From: Melanocharis versteri
Lineage: Eukaryota > Chordata > Aves > Passeriformes > Melanocharitidae
Assembly (NCBI GenBank): GCA_013397845.1
Contig: VZTG01003809.1
Span: 666,845 to 730,844 of the forward strand
DNA: 64,000 nt
Direction: 5' to 3'
Shown here: positions 51,665 to 63,808 of the stretch, in pieces
Numbering within the stretch: position 1 is the stretch's first letter
Layout of the letters: every line of letters begins with the position of its first letter
The notes under the pieces: model-generated
Told to the model about the DNA's origin: nothing
Databases searched by the model: none
Seen by the model: only the letters and a program-made list of their open reading frames with translations
Program-made: the position numbers and the translations under genes

Positions 51665-51775
51665 TGGGGGCCCCAGGCAGCCCCAGATCCGTGCTGGGGG
51701 AGCCAGGCAGCCCCAGATCCGTGCTGGGGGCCCCAGGCAGCCCCAAATCCGTGCTGGGGTCCCCAGGCAGCCCCC
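51665..51775. repeat. 30-bp tandem repeat, about 3.5 copies
   Basis: The unit ccaggcagccccagatccgt followed by gctggggg recurs with an exact 30-bp period (51672, 51702, 51732, 51762). The copies differ by one or two bases. Confidence 0.93.
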
Positions 51776-52845
51776 TGCCCTCGGACAGCTCAGTCCCACT
51801 GTGCAGCCCCTGGACTCAGCCCCTTGTGGACACTGGGATCAAGAGCAGAGCTGGGAAAGGATTTTTCCCACATGGATTTGCCACCGCAAGCAACACGATA
51901 TCCACGGACTGGCTGTTGGACCAGAGAAGGAGAGAGCTCCTCGTGGCTGAGATCAATCCTGACACTACTGCTTGGATGAGCAGAGGACAGATCTGCACAT
52001 CAGCTCTCAGTTCCTGCTATTTCCACCCATTTGTTGATACAGGAAAAATCCCACATTCCCAGCCAGCTGCTGGTACACCTGTGCACATTCACCTACTGAA
52101 GAGAAAAGAAGCTTAAGCACTAATGACATCCAAATTATATCTTTGCCATCTTTGATGTTTATGATTCTTGGCTCCTTTCTAAGTAAAAGATGTCGTTAGA
52201 GTTTAATCAATAGCATTCTGCTCGGAGAAAGGCCTTCTGAAGCTGACAAAACTACACAGGTTTTGCTTTGAGACCTGCTCAAATCTGAAAAACGATAAAA
52301 AGAAAGTGCATTACTTTTCATGCTGGGGAGGTTGTTGAGATTTCTGAGGAAATCAAACAGCAACTGCAAACACGATGTTATCTCACTGTTGATGTGCAAC
52401 ACGGGACTGAAATCAGGGAAAAGCTGGATATGTGACTGTGGATGCAGCTCTGTGCTCACTGCAGGGCTTGGGAATGCTCAGAAATCAGAGATTAATAAAA
52501 CATAACCAAGCACATTCCACCAAAAACCGGGAAGATGATAATCTCTGGATTCAGCCATTACATTACAGACACGCTCTGCTCCCAGTCACTGACACAGAAC
52601 CTCCTCAGCATCCAGGGCTGCCCCCTCAGCAGGAATAAAGTGCCAAATCCAGGCCTGAGCCTGGGGGAGGTGTCAGTGCCACCCTGGCCGTTGTCCCCAT
52701 GCAGGAGGTGGCAATTCTGCCCACGGGTTCCCTGTCCAGCCATAAATACTCCTGCAAGCAACTGGGTTTTGTTTTATCAGGGTTTTTGGGGTGTTTTTCT
52801 AAATCCTGGAGTGCCAGTGATTTTTCCCTGTTTCCCAATGAAATC

Positions 52846-52985
52846 TCAGACTGGTTTGGGTTGGAAAGGACCTTACAGCCCATCCAGTGCCACCCCTGCC
52901 ATGGCAGGGACACCTTCCACTGTCCCAGGCTGCTCCAAGCCCTGTCCAGCCTGGCCTGGGACACTGCCAGGGATCCAGGGGCACC
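52846..52985 (-). mobile_element. CR1 LINE fragment
   Basis: It runs from ggtttgggttggaaaggacc through ccatccagtgccacccctgc and ccaggctgctccaagccctg to gccagggatccaggggc. It is well preserved and sense on minus. Confidence 0.92.
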
Positions 52986-53767
52986 TGAGAAATCCGAGGA
53001 AATGATTAGGATGGCCCAGAGGTGTCTGCTCTGGAGTAAAGTGAAGGCCTTCCTCGGACACCAAAGTTCCTGCTGCCCTTCCCTCGGAGGCACAACACGA
53101 ACGCAAGGGCAGGAAGGGGAGGGAAGCAGGGAGAGAACACGGTGAGGCTTTAAATGGAGATGGTGCTTTTAATGAGCTGGGAAGTCCTCAGGAAGCGGGC
53201 TGTGATTTGCTGGACTGACTGCACTGAATCCCTGGCTCCTGCATTTGTTCTTGGAACAGTCTGAGGGAAAACACTGCTCAAAGAGCCCCGTGCACAGCAG
53301 CGTTATTGGCCAGAGCCTCCAGAGGCACGAGACTCAGAAAATTTTGCAAATCCCTCGAAAGTGCTAATTGCTTTTTTAGTGCATCCTCCAGAGCAGGGGC
53401 ACTGTAGGGCAGCTGTGTGTGAAGGGACTGCAGAGGAACTCAGAGCTCCTGCAGAGCTTTTCCAAAGGAAATGCTTGTTCCAAGGAACAGTTTGGGCCCT
53501 ACAGACTTTGGCTGTGATATTGTGAGGCTGGTTCTCTGCTTTCCCTCCTGATGTTAATAAATAAAAGTTCTTTGATTACAGCAATTGGAGGCCTGAGGTC
53601 AGTTCTGGCTGTACTGAAGGAGCTGGGCTTTCCTGAGAACGAGCACCACCAGGAATGAACTGGCACAGAGATCGTTAAGAGGCAAAAATTCCAGGATGGA
53701 ATACCCAAGCTCCAATCCATCCTGGCTCGGGGTGAGCAGGACACTGTCCTGATCACACAGCTCGAGC

Positions 53768-53895
53768 TGGCCCTGGCACAGGGTGCCCAGAGCAGCTGGG
53801 GCTGCCCCTGGATCCCTGGCAGTGCCCAAGGCCGGGTTGGACAGGGTTTAGAGCACCCTGGGACAGTGGAAGGTGTCCCTGCCCGTGGCAGTTCT
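53768..53895 (+). mobile_element. CR1 LINE fragment
   Basis: It contains ggccctggcacagggtgccc, cccctggatccctggcagtg and ctgggacagtggaaggtgtc. It is sense on plus and lacks the terminal repeat. Confidence 0.88.
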
Positions 53896-54145
53896 GATGA
53901 GCTGCAACCAGATCCCCTTTTGGCACCTCAGTGTCCAGAGCCGCTTGGCTCATCCCAAACTCCAAACAAATGCTGGCTTTGGATAACCCAGCGGGCCCAG
54001 GCCGTGGGGAGCTCCTCACACAGCAGACAGCAGCACCCTGGCAGCACTCCTGGGCTCTGCCCCGAGCAGCCACGGCCCCAGGCCACTGCAGGATGGCACC
54101 AGAGCTGCTGGCCCAGGGCCACCCTCCTGCCCTCCTGCAGGGCTG

Positions 54146-54672
54146 AGACACGGCTGTGAGGCTGGACTGAGACACGGCTGTAAGGCTGGACTGAGACACA
54201 GCTGTGAGGCTGGACTAACACACAGCTGTAAGGCTGGACAGACACAGCTGTAAGGCTGGCCTGAGACACAGCTGTGAGGCTGGGCTCAGACACAGCTGTG
54301 AGGCTGGACTGAGACACAGCTGTAAGGCCAGACAGACACGGCTGTAAGGCTGGACAGACACAGCTGTAAGGCCGGACTAACACACAGCTGTAAGGCCAGG
54401 CTGAGACACAGCTGTAAGGCCAGACACAGCTCTAAGGCTGGGCTGAGACACAGCCGTAAGGCTGGACTGAGACACGGCTGTAAGGCCGGGCTGAGACACA
54501 GCTGTAAGGCCGGGCTGAGACACGGCTGTAAGGCNCAGCTGTAAGGCTGGACTAACACACAGCTCTAAGGCTGGACAGACACAGCTGTAAGGCCAGACAG
54601 ACACAGCTGTAAGGCTGGACTAACACACAGCTCTAAGGCCGGACAGACACACAGCTGTAAGGCTGGACTGAC
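54146..54672. repeat. Large minisatellite, unit about 24 bp, more than 20 copies
   Basis: Tandem units of the form gagacacagctgtaaggctg followed by gact repeat for over 500 bp. Variant units of 20-24 bp arise from deletion of the gact/gaga part and from aggctgg/aggccgg exchange. An undetermined base (n) at 54535 sits where a unit is visibly broken. Because 24 bp is a multiple of three, long reading frames cross the array by chance. Confidence 0.96.
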
Positions 54673-57098
54673 TGCCCTGCGTGCAGAGCAGCTGCAGCTC
54701 CAGTCAGCTCGAACAGAACCCACAAAAGCTCAGTACTCTGGAAAAAAATCAAGGTGCTCCGGTTCCTTTCTCCAGGCTCAGGTGTCCAAACATGAGACTT
54801 CAAGTGGCATTTGCTTTTGACATTGAAACGGATTTGAAAAAAGCCCTCCCAAGGAATAATAGAAAACTTGGCAAAAGGCACATGCTGCAAAAAATAAAGG
54901 CCATTCCTTAAGCAGAGTCCGTGCTATCCAGCAGTGATATACCAGCAGTATAATCTTAATTAGCCAATAAAAGTTTTTAGACAATCTGTCTAGACTTGCT
55001 TTTGCCTGGATATAAAATTGGCTTTAAAAGAAATATATAAACAGCAATGAAATGTCAATGAAGAGCTGTCAAAAAAAGCTCCCTGCTGCTCTACATCTGC
55101 ACCCTGCTCTTCTTAAAACATGAGCATTTATGCCAAATCCTTCAGGTTTTTAAGCAGCAAAGCTGCTGCATTTGGGCTCAGTGCACTGCAGGCTCAGCCA
55201 GCTCAAGGCCCTGAGTTGCTGCTACAGAAATTAACGGGAGCACGGCTCTCCTGGAAAGCTCTGACCAGCACAGCTCCACAGCCTGCAGGAACCAAAGCCT
55301 CATTAACGATGATGACTGAGAACAGCCCTGTCTGGAGAGCAGCTGGGTTTGTCCCTGCCTGCTCCAAACAAGCAGGACAGGAGTGGGACCGCAGGACAGC
55401 ACAGGGGACACTTGTGAGGAAAGAGAAGGGAAAGAGAACCAAGACATCTGAGGAAAAAGTGTTAGGCTGGAAAAGGAACAAAATACAGATATGAGATAAA
55501 CTGAGGAACAACGAAAGGGTTGATTAGACATTGTGGATTTGTGAGTTAAGGGGAGAAACGAAATAAACCCAGGGAATTAAATTACAGTGTGTCTTCAATC
55601 AGTGCTTAAAGAGTATTTCTGTGATCACAGCCCCCCCCAGATTGAGAGAGCCCTGTCCAGGCTCCAGGGCCCATCTTCCATTGTAAGGCAGCTCCCTGAA
55701 GCATTTCAGCTTTGTTTTCCCTCGGAAGCCACTCTCCCTGTCCCAGAGAGGGTGACCAGCAGGATGTGCTGGTGCCCAGAGCCCCAGGCCACCCAGCAGC
55801 AGCAGGACACGCCGGGGCACCGCAGCCCAAAATGCCTGAGCTGCACCTCCATGGCCCAAACCCAGCCTGTTCCAGCTTTGTGTTTACACAACGAAACTCA
55901 CGCAAAGACTTCTGATCATAACTGGATAATTCGATTTTTTCCCACTTTTTGTTATTAACAGCCCAAAATGCTCTGAGTAGGGACCCCTGAGAGCCCCGTG
56001 ATTTACCAACACGCCACACAGTCCAACCAAGGTCCCTGCCCTGCCTGGAGAGGAGGGGCACTGCCAGCACCCCTCAGGTCTGGTTTCAAACAAGGGACAT
56101 TGGGAACACGCTAAAATAATGCTGAAAGCCTCCATCACAAGATTCCTTTGAGACTGAAGAGATGTAAATGTTGGAACACCGAAGGGAAGAGGAGCAGCCC
56201 AGCCCACAATCCAAACTGATGAACATCTCCCTGTACATCTCCCAGCATCCTGGCTCTGAGAACAAACCACTTACAATGCCACAGTGCAGCTCCTCTTTCC
56301 AGCTCAGGTGTCTCCTCGCATGGAGCCCAGCAAACGGAATTTCAAACACTGCCTTGACAAATAACTTCCCTCAGAACATGGAGGGAAGACTGAAAACTCC
56401 ACTGATCCTCATTCCCTACCTGCCAGGACTCTGCGAGGTGGGAACAGACGGGATTTTCTCCTCGCACTGAACATTCCTCCCTACCCAAGGAAGGCTCTGA
56501 CACCTCTGGGGACACAGGGAGTGCTCCTGGCTGCCCAGAAGATCATCAGGAGTGCATCAAAACCATCTTCCAAGAGCGTGGAGGGTTCGGGGTGTTTGTC
56601 ATCCTCAGCTGTCTGAGGAAGGGTGAGGAATGAAGGAGGCAGGGGAGGATGTGATGGAAGAGGCATCTCCGAATTATTGATGTGCTGCTACTCCCCCGGG
56701 GCTGGGAGAGCTGTTCCCTGCCTTGGCACAGAGGGAAAAGCCTCTGTGAAGCAGGGAAAGTACAAGCTGAGGCAATATTTCCTATTTCCTCCTGGGACAG
56801 GATCTCAGTGACAGCAACTGGAATAACTGACTGCATCCCATTATCTGTTCCCCTTCAGATGCACAGGCACATCTAGAGCTGGTCCCAGGTGAAGTCCCGA
56901 CAAATCCATCCTGCTCTGCACAGCAGACACATCCCGAGGGGAGAACAGCGTAATCACAACATTTCTGTTTTCCAGGGGAAAGCCAAGGTGGCAGCAGGGG
57001 CTTCCTCTGCAGCAGGTTTTTATGAAATTCACTGGATTCTTTCAGGAAAGCTGGCAAGCACAGAGAGAGGTGCTGGAGGCGAGCTGGGAGCCAGCATT

Positions 57099-57137
57099 TT
57101 CGGGATTCACAGCATTCTTGGGATTCACAGGATTCTC
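57099..57137. repeat. GGGATTCACAG(C/G)ATTCT short repeat
   Basis: Two to three adjacent copies of gggattcacagcattctt, the last one partial. Confidence 0.75.
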
Positions 57138-58820
57138 CAGAATCACAGGCTCCATGTGTCCCTCCAGGCAGGGAAGAGCCAGCTGAGGAGCAAAGGCACT
57201 CAGAGAAGACAAACCCCGAGGAAGCCTGGTTTCTTTGCCCCCAGCACAAAAGAGAGACTTTGGGAAGGATTCCTGCCTTATCTTCCAGAAGTTTTAAGTT
57301 TTCCCAATCAAAGTCAATTCTGCTCCTGAAATCAGGACTTTTCGGATGAAACAACTGTGATTTTCCAGCCCACTCTCTATGGCAAATCTTCCTTATTTGT
57401 GGATATTTTTCCCCAGCCACGGCTCAGTCTTTGCAACCCCAGGCACCTTTGTTCTACAGCTTTTCATCCCTCCCTCTCCTCAGCCTCATTCCTCTCTTGC
57501 TCTTTCCACAGACTTTTCCTTTTATTGTTCTCTAACCCCAAACTCTCTCCTTTCCCCCTGCTCCTCCCCAAGCCAGCAGCCTCTGCACTTCAAGGGGAAT
57601 CTCCTCAAGCTTCCTAATGCACGTTAACAAACTTTATGTCCATTTCCTCAACATCTCCACCTTTTTTCCCCAATTTCCATCCTCCCCAGCAGCACTTGGC
57701 TGCAGAACAAACACCACTGCTCCCGTCCCTACCAGGAGGAACCACTGCCCTTGAGATGCAGAAATGCTGCCAAAACCAAATGGGAACAGCTGGATTGGAA
57801 TGAAGAACCTCCCGAGCCTGCAGCAAAGCAACACCTTCCCTTCTGCACCGCGCGGGGTGAGCGTGGCCGAGGGCAGGAGCGTCCCTGGGGGTGTCCAGCT
57901 TAACTGGGGGAATCAAGGACCAACGATGCATTGTCCTGCTTTGTATTAACAAGCACTTCACAGGGCCCTTCCCTGCAGCTGATCCACACAACGTCTCACA
58001 CAGCCACGCCAGCGATGTTTTATTAAAGCTGGGGTAACGTTCTGGCAGTTATTTGTTCAGCAGCAAGAATTGCCTATTTCAATTTTATTCTGTCCTTGAG
58101 ATGCAATCTCCACATGGTCAATAAGGGCCATAAAAAGGCAGATATTTATCATGAGAGTGGCTGGCGGTGTGAGGGAGCAGCAGCCTGTTCCAGCTCTCCA
58201 ATAACACTCCCCACGAAGCAGCTGGCTGAGCTCATCCCGATTTCTGTGCTGATCAGGATGAGCTGCTCTCACATTCCACCTAACAGCCACAAAGGCAATC
58301 ACCCCATCAGATCCGTGCCTGTTTTCCCTCTCCCCAGCTCTGCTTGACCGATTTGCTGGAGAAGGAGGGATGACTGAGGTTCTGTCACAGAGTCACCACG
58401 GGCAGAGCCCCAGCAGGGGCACATCCAGCCCCTCATTCCCCAGTGCCCATCAGCCTCCCTGCTCTCCTCAGCGAGGTCAGGCCCCTGCAAATCCACACCA
58501 GCTACTGCTCTCCCCATGATGGCAAAAGACAAGAAAATACATCTATCACCAGGCACCGATGGTTGGATTTTTTTAAATTCAAACTCTTTAACGATGTGCT
58601 TGTATTTGGTGCCAACACTGCCCGTGCAGCCAAGAGAGAAATGGATGTTTCCAAAGGGCAGCCGAGATGCCATCACTCCTCTTTACCCAGCAGGAGCAGA
58701 GGCAGCCAGCTCGGGACACCGGGGATGGCTCAGCTGGGAAGAGGCCTGGCGAAGAGGTGGAGAGGGCACCACAATCTGGAAACACAGCCTGGTGCCTCGG
58801 GGGGGCTGCAGCATCTCAGC

Positions 58821-58970
58821 CAGGCACACAAGGAGCTTTAAAGTCCAGTCAGCACCTCAAGGACCTCACCCAGGCACAAAAGGAGCTTTAAAGTCCAGTC
58901 AGCACCTCAGGGACCTCACCCAGGCACAAAAGGAGCTTTAAAGTCCAGTCAGCACCTCAGGGACCTCACC
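58821..58970. repeat. 50-bp tandem repeat, three near-identical copies
   Basis: The segment aggagctttaaagtccagtc starts at 58831, 58881 and 58931. The period is exactly 50 bp. Copies two and three differ by about one base, so the expansion looks recent. Confidence 0.96.
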
Positions 58971-59837
58971 CATCCCCTCCTCTGCACAAGGTCACTGCTG
59001 ACAGGTTCCCAAACAGCCACAGCAGCTCTGCCCACTCACAGGGACAGATTTGGCTTTCCCACTTTTAGAAACACCTTCAAGGTGTCAATGCAGCCCCAAG
59101 CACCCATGAGGATCAAGGCCAGGCCATCTTCTCCCAGCTCAGCTAGAATTAACAGGAAATCTCATTAACCCTGCCGGACTGCAGCACAGAACACGAGTCA
59201 GTACAAACTCACACAGAGATCTTTCCTGATTGTTTTTTTCTGAAGTGACAAAACACTTGTTGTTTGACAATAGGAGGGAGAATGATAGATTTCATAATGT
59301 TGTTATTTAACATCACTGCACACCGAAAGGACACATGCCTCAGTGCTTGGGAAAAGTGGGAAGAAAAATGGAAAACACTTGAAGTGCTTGGATATAAATG
59401 ACTCCGTTTTATGAGTGGTTCATACATTTGTTTTTGCTGTATTTGATCCAGAAAACAGGCTCCCAAGAGAACGAATAAAGGCTACTCCCACCAAAGCAGA
59501 GTGACTGAACACAACCAAAGACAGAGGGACAACACTGAGCCCTCCAGGAGGGGTCTGCAGGACCAGGAATTCCCTGGGAAACCTCCCAAACCTCACCTGT
59601 CCTCTACACTCCCAAACTGATGAAACCCAGGGTCTGTGACCCCCAAAGAGCCCAGACATGCTGCATCCACACCCACAGGTCTGGTTTTCTTAGGCTGCCT
59701 CTCAAACCCGAGTTTACAGCCAGGTTTGCCTGCCTGCCCTGCCTGGGGGCTGTGGGGGCTCTGCACAGCCCCGGGGCTGTGCTGGGGGAGCTGCTGAGCC
59801 CAGCCTGCAATCCCTGCTCCCTCGGGGCAGCTCCAAC

Positions 59838-59995
59838 ACCTCACCCACCCTCTCCAGAGACTGAGCCATCCTCTCCAGAGACTGAGCCACCCAGGGAACT
59901 CACCCATCCCAGGGAACTCACCCATCCTCTCCAAACACTCACCCACCCCAGGGAACTCACCCACCCTCTCCAGACACTCACCCACCCCAGGGAAT
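59838..59995. repeat. Compound minisatellite (CTCTCCAGAGACTGAGCC / CCCAGGGAACTCACCCA)
   Basis: Units of about 18-20 bp of two related kinds alternate for about 155 bp: ctctccagagactgagcca and ccccagggaactcacccac, with ctccagacactcacccac intermediates. Confidence 0.9.
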
Positions 59996-60999
59996 GGCCG
60001 AGCAGGGGCTGCTCCCGGCCGTGCTCTGTTTGCTGCACAGGGGACAGCGAGCAGAGAGCACCAGCCTGGGGCAGCCCTGGGTGATGGGCAGCACCCTCCC
60101 CGTGCAAAGCTTCACTAAACTCGCCCTGGGGGTTGTTCTCATAGCCACAGCAATCTCTGCCCACCGCTTCTGTCACCTTCCCTTCTCGTTTTTAACCTTG
60201 GGGCTCGCTGTGAAGTGCCTGCTCCTTGTGATGAGTGCTCTGAACCCGTTCAGCAGGGCTTTAATGGATCCAGAGGAAAACAGAGATGTTTCATTAGCAT
60301 CAGGACGCAAGGCAAAAAGGAAATAAATCAGGATTTTCTACTTGGCACTAGGAATCAGCACTGCACTGAGATGTGCAGACAGAGCAGTCTCCTCTCAACC
60401 CCAGACAGTTGCACAGCTCCCTCCTAGCAGTGATTTCACTCTCTCATGTTATCCAGCACTAATTTGTGCTAATGGAATTCCCAACAGACAGCATAAAAAT
60501 TAAGTTCTATTACAAAAATGCAGATTCAGGACCAGAGCAGGCAGCAGAACAGACCTAGAGGAGCCTACAAAAGTGCTGTGTGAATCACTGGGGGATGACA
60601 GAGCAGCTCTGGGCTTTTATCAGTGTCAGCTTCTGTCAGCAAGGGCTGAGCGAGAGCAGAGTATTCTGATACCCCTGAGGGGCTCAGGGAGCCTCAGGAC
60701 TCGCCTGAGATATCCAAAAAACCCCAGCAAAAGATTCAGGCCTTGTGAGAAACACAAGGCAGTGGAGAAAACAAACATCAAGGCTCCAGGAAAAGCTGCT
60801 GCATTTTAAGTTTTCAGTGGGTGAAAGGGATGAGCACGGGGAGCTGGGGAAGGCACAGGAGGGGGTGAAGGAGGGACACACACACATCCTGCAGCTCCAG
60901 CCCCCTCCTCACCCCCGTGAGCTGCAGCCCAGGAGTGAGACAGCATCAAACCCCCACCAGCGGCACAGCCAGCGAACTCAGCTGTGAAAATGGCCCATT

Positions 61000-61440
61000 T
61001 GGGGAGAGCAGAACATTAATAAACGCACTCCAGATCTCTCATTTATCTGTTAGGAGGCATTCAAGTGGTCTTTTGCTAACGACTTCAATATATATATTTC
61101 TTGCAGATAGCAATTAACCTTCTGGTACAGATTAATCTTTTAAAAAAAATCAAAGATGAATTAATCTTTGAAATTCAAGTATTCAGTAGTTTCATTAATA
61201 ATCTGAAATTGTCCTTTAGATTTCCCATAATTAGACCATTCCCCTAATTTATTAATCCCACAGACTGCAGAGCATGTTTCAAATCTTCATCTCCTGCCAC
61301 AATGACATATTCAAACTCGCTTGAAGTGCTCATAATAAAAGTCACTTTGTGAAGAATTATTAACTCAGAGGATCAAGCAAAGTCTTTATATGCCGAAGCA
61401 TATTTGAAAACTAAGCAGGGGAAGCACTTTCTACTGATCC
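61000..61440. other. AT-rich block with TAAT-containing near-palindromes
   Basis: About 440 bp of AT-rich unique sequence includes agattaatct and aaagatgaattaatcttt (61153-61170), both almost self-complementary. No repeat family was recognised. A role as an enhancer is speculation. Confidence 0.45.
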
Positions 61441-61844
61441 TCAGATTTCCTGAGATCCTGGCTGATCAGAAACAAGTTTGGATAAAGCGCTGACTTTTGG
61501 ATAATTAGCTTGCGACAGATTCGAGGCCAAGGCCAGGAAATGTGTCGGTACCTACGGACTAAAGCTTCCCTTCTGCCAAGGGAAACTGATTGTGAGACGC
61601 CAGACAGCTCTCCGGGAGCTGACAGGCACTGCTCCCCGCGGGCACGTCTCAGATTTGGGCTGAAAACCCTCCACCCTGGGCTCTGGCAGATCTGCCTGGA
61701 GGTCACGCAGGGAGAGCCAAACAGGGACTCTGCTCCCACAGCTGCCCAGCTCTGCTCCTCAAGCGCCATTTCCAAACTTCCTCTGAGCCCCTCCAGGGCT
61801 GGTGACTCCACAGGGCCCCGGGCAGCCCCTGGACAACGCTTTCT

Positions 61845-61999
61845 GCAGCAGCTTTCCATCGATATCCAGCCTGAGCCTGCCCTGGGGCACCCTGAGGCCG
61901 GCTCCTCTCCTCCTGTCCCTGTCCCCTGTGCAGAGCCCGACCTCCCCAGCTCCAGGCTCCTGCCAGGGCGCTCTGGGGAGCCCAGCTCCTCCCCACGAA
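61845..61999 (-). mobile_element. CR1 LINE internal fragment
   Basis: It includes atatccagcctgagcctgcc, accctgaggccggctcctct and cctcctgtccctgtcccctg, matching the same CR1 section as seen near 41420. The 3' end is missing. Confidence 0.72.
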
Positions 62000-63808
62000 C
62001 AGCAGGCTTTAGCTCACTGAAGGTGAGCTCACAGCCCAAAGTCGGGGCCAAGGTGCCACTGCCCCCCAGGGAAGATCAGGATCAGGCATCATCATCTCCA
62101 GGCAGCACTGCTCCACTAAACCCCCAGACAACAGGATCGTCCTGCGCTTCCCGGGTTTTAAACTGCCAGGGAACTTGCTGACAGGTATTAAATCCCGTCA
62201 GAACTTCACCTGAGCTTTATCTGCGTGACACGAGGCGCTGAGCACAGCCCCGAGCAGCAGCAGCAGCGCCGGGGATCGGATTATTCCCGTCCCGGGGTCT
62301 GTGGAAGAAGTTTAGGCACCATCCCTGCTAGTGCCTTAATCTCCCAAGCATGACCTACATCCCCCTGCACACAGAGCTGCTCCGGGCTCACGCTCCGCTC
62401 CTTCTGAAGGATGCTGAGTTACGTGGTGGCTGCATGGACAGCTCATAGAATAAATGTAATTCTGCACAAGGTCCATCAAATGGGATCCTGTTCTCCAGCC
62501 AGAGCCCGTCCTTGACACAGGGAACACATTTCGGGTGTGATTTTGCAAGAGTGGGTATTTGCAAATAAAGTCAATTTTAAATTCTAATGAACGCTGGCAT
62601 TTGTCACTTCCTGCTGTATTAAATCCAAACCCATTTGCTCTAATACCACATAAATATGCATTTGTAGGAACAGACGAATTTATGCAAATGCGGGTTCCTT
62701 CTGTGACACCAACATAAGGAAACAATTCCGGCTCCCCCTCTCCAAGGCCCCTTCCTCTAAGCGCAGTGACTTTCCCTGCCTGTTCCCTGGAGATGCTGCA
62801 GGAGGGATCCCTCAGCCCCTGGGACAGTTTGGGACCCGGCTGGGGCCTGTCCCTGCGGGCAGAGCTGACGCTGTGGGATCAGCCCTGCTCCAGCCAGGGG
62901 CATGGGAACTCCTGAGCTGCCCCAGAGCAGCTCCATCTCCTGCCCTGCACCGCCCTGGCCGGGGATTCACGGGGTTCCCTGAGCTGGGGAGGGTGCTGCT
63001 TTTATTTCAGGCAATGCCAGGCAGGTACGGGGTGGGAGATCTGTGAGTTCCATTCGGGGAGCACAGCAGAGCTTGTCCTTGCCCATGACAATGGGCTCTA
63101 TCACCAAAGCCTCCTGGAGACAGCCCTCGCATTTATCACCAAGAGTGAATTCCATCAGCTGCTGCTTTTCCCTTCCCTGCACAGGAATCAACTTCAAACA
63201 TTTCCGTTTCCAAACCCTTACGAGTCTGGATTGCAAATCAGCTCGCCAAGGACTCATACCCGAGGTCTGGCATGTCTCATCCCACTCCACTGGGCCTGCT
63301 GGCTCCACATCCCACACCAGCAAGCCCTGAGCCTTCAAGGGAAAGGTTCTGGATTCGCTCCACTGAACGGGGCAGAGAAATGCCAAAGCAAACAACACAA
63401 ATCAGGCTGGACCCGAAAGCTGAGCACCAATGGTGACACCAGCCCGGGGCTGTGACCAGCTCACAGGATTCCAGGCTGTGGAGGCAGAAAAGCTCAGCCT
63501 TTCCAAATGTGGCTTCTCCCCATGCCAACACAAGGAAACCTCAGCCAGTGCAGCAGGAGGAGCTCAGTATGACTCGAGGATTTCCACTTTCTCCAGAAAT
63601 GACTAAAAATCACTGAGGGCTCCCACTCTCTGAAACTCCACGAGCAATTTAGGAATGACAATATCCAGGAGTCATTGCAGAGCATTGCAAAGAACTGCAG
63701 CAACTTTAGAATCAAATATCAGCTCTAGAAAAATACGATCACATTTGGTACAACACGACATTCATCACTTCCGCAGCGCTTTCTGGAGGGAGGATGGGCT
63801 TTGCCTAC

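Larger units (their letters stand above)
51001..63808 (-). other. Intron 2, exon 2-proximal part
   Basis: This part is rich in minisatellites (51665, 54146, 58821, 59838) with three CR1 fragments (52846, 53768, 61845). AT-rich blocks lie at about 52120-52320, 58540-58600 and 61000-61440. The intron ends at the exon 2 donor gtaggc. No other exon or gene is supported. Confidence 0.8.

Noticed and set aside
53928..54383. Repetitive protein-like frame rich in LTAVSQPS units
   Set aside because: It is produced by a 24-bp minisatellite whose length is a multiple of three, and it is open in several frames at once.
58821..58970. Regular repeats suggesting a CRISPR array
   Set aside because: The copies are directly adjacent without unique spacers and the genome is animal; it is an ordinary tandem repeat.
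63765..63808. Extension of exon 2 past the donor (open frame continues after SREAG)
   Set aside because: The gtaggc donor and in-phase continuation into exon 3 show that the reading beyond 63809 is intron.
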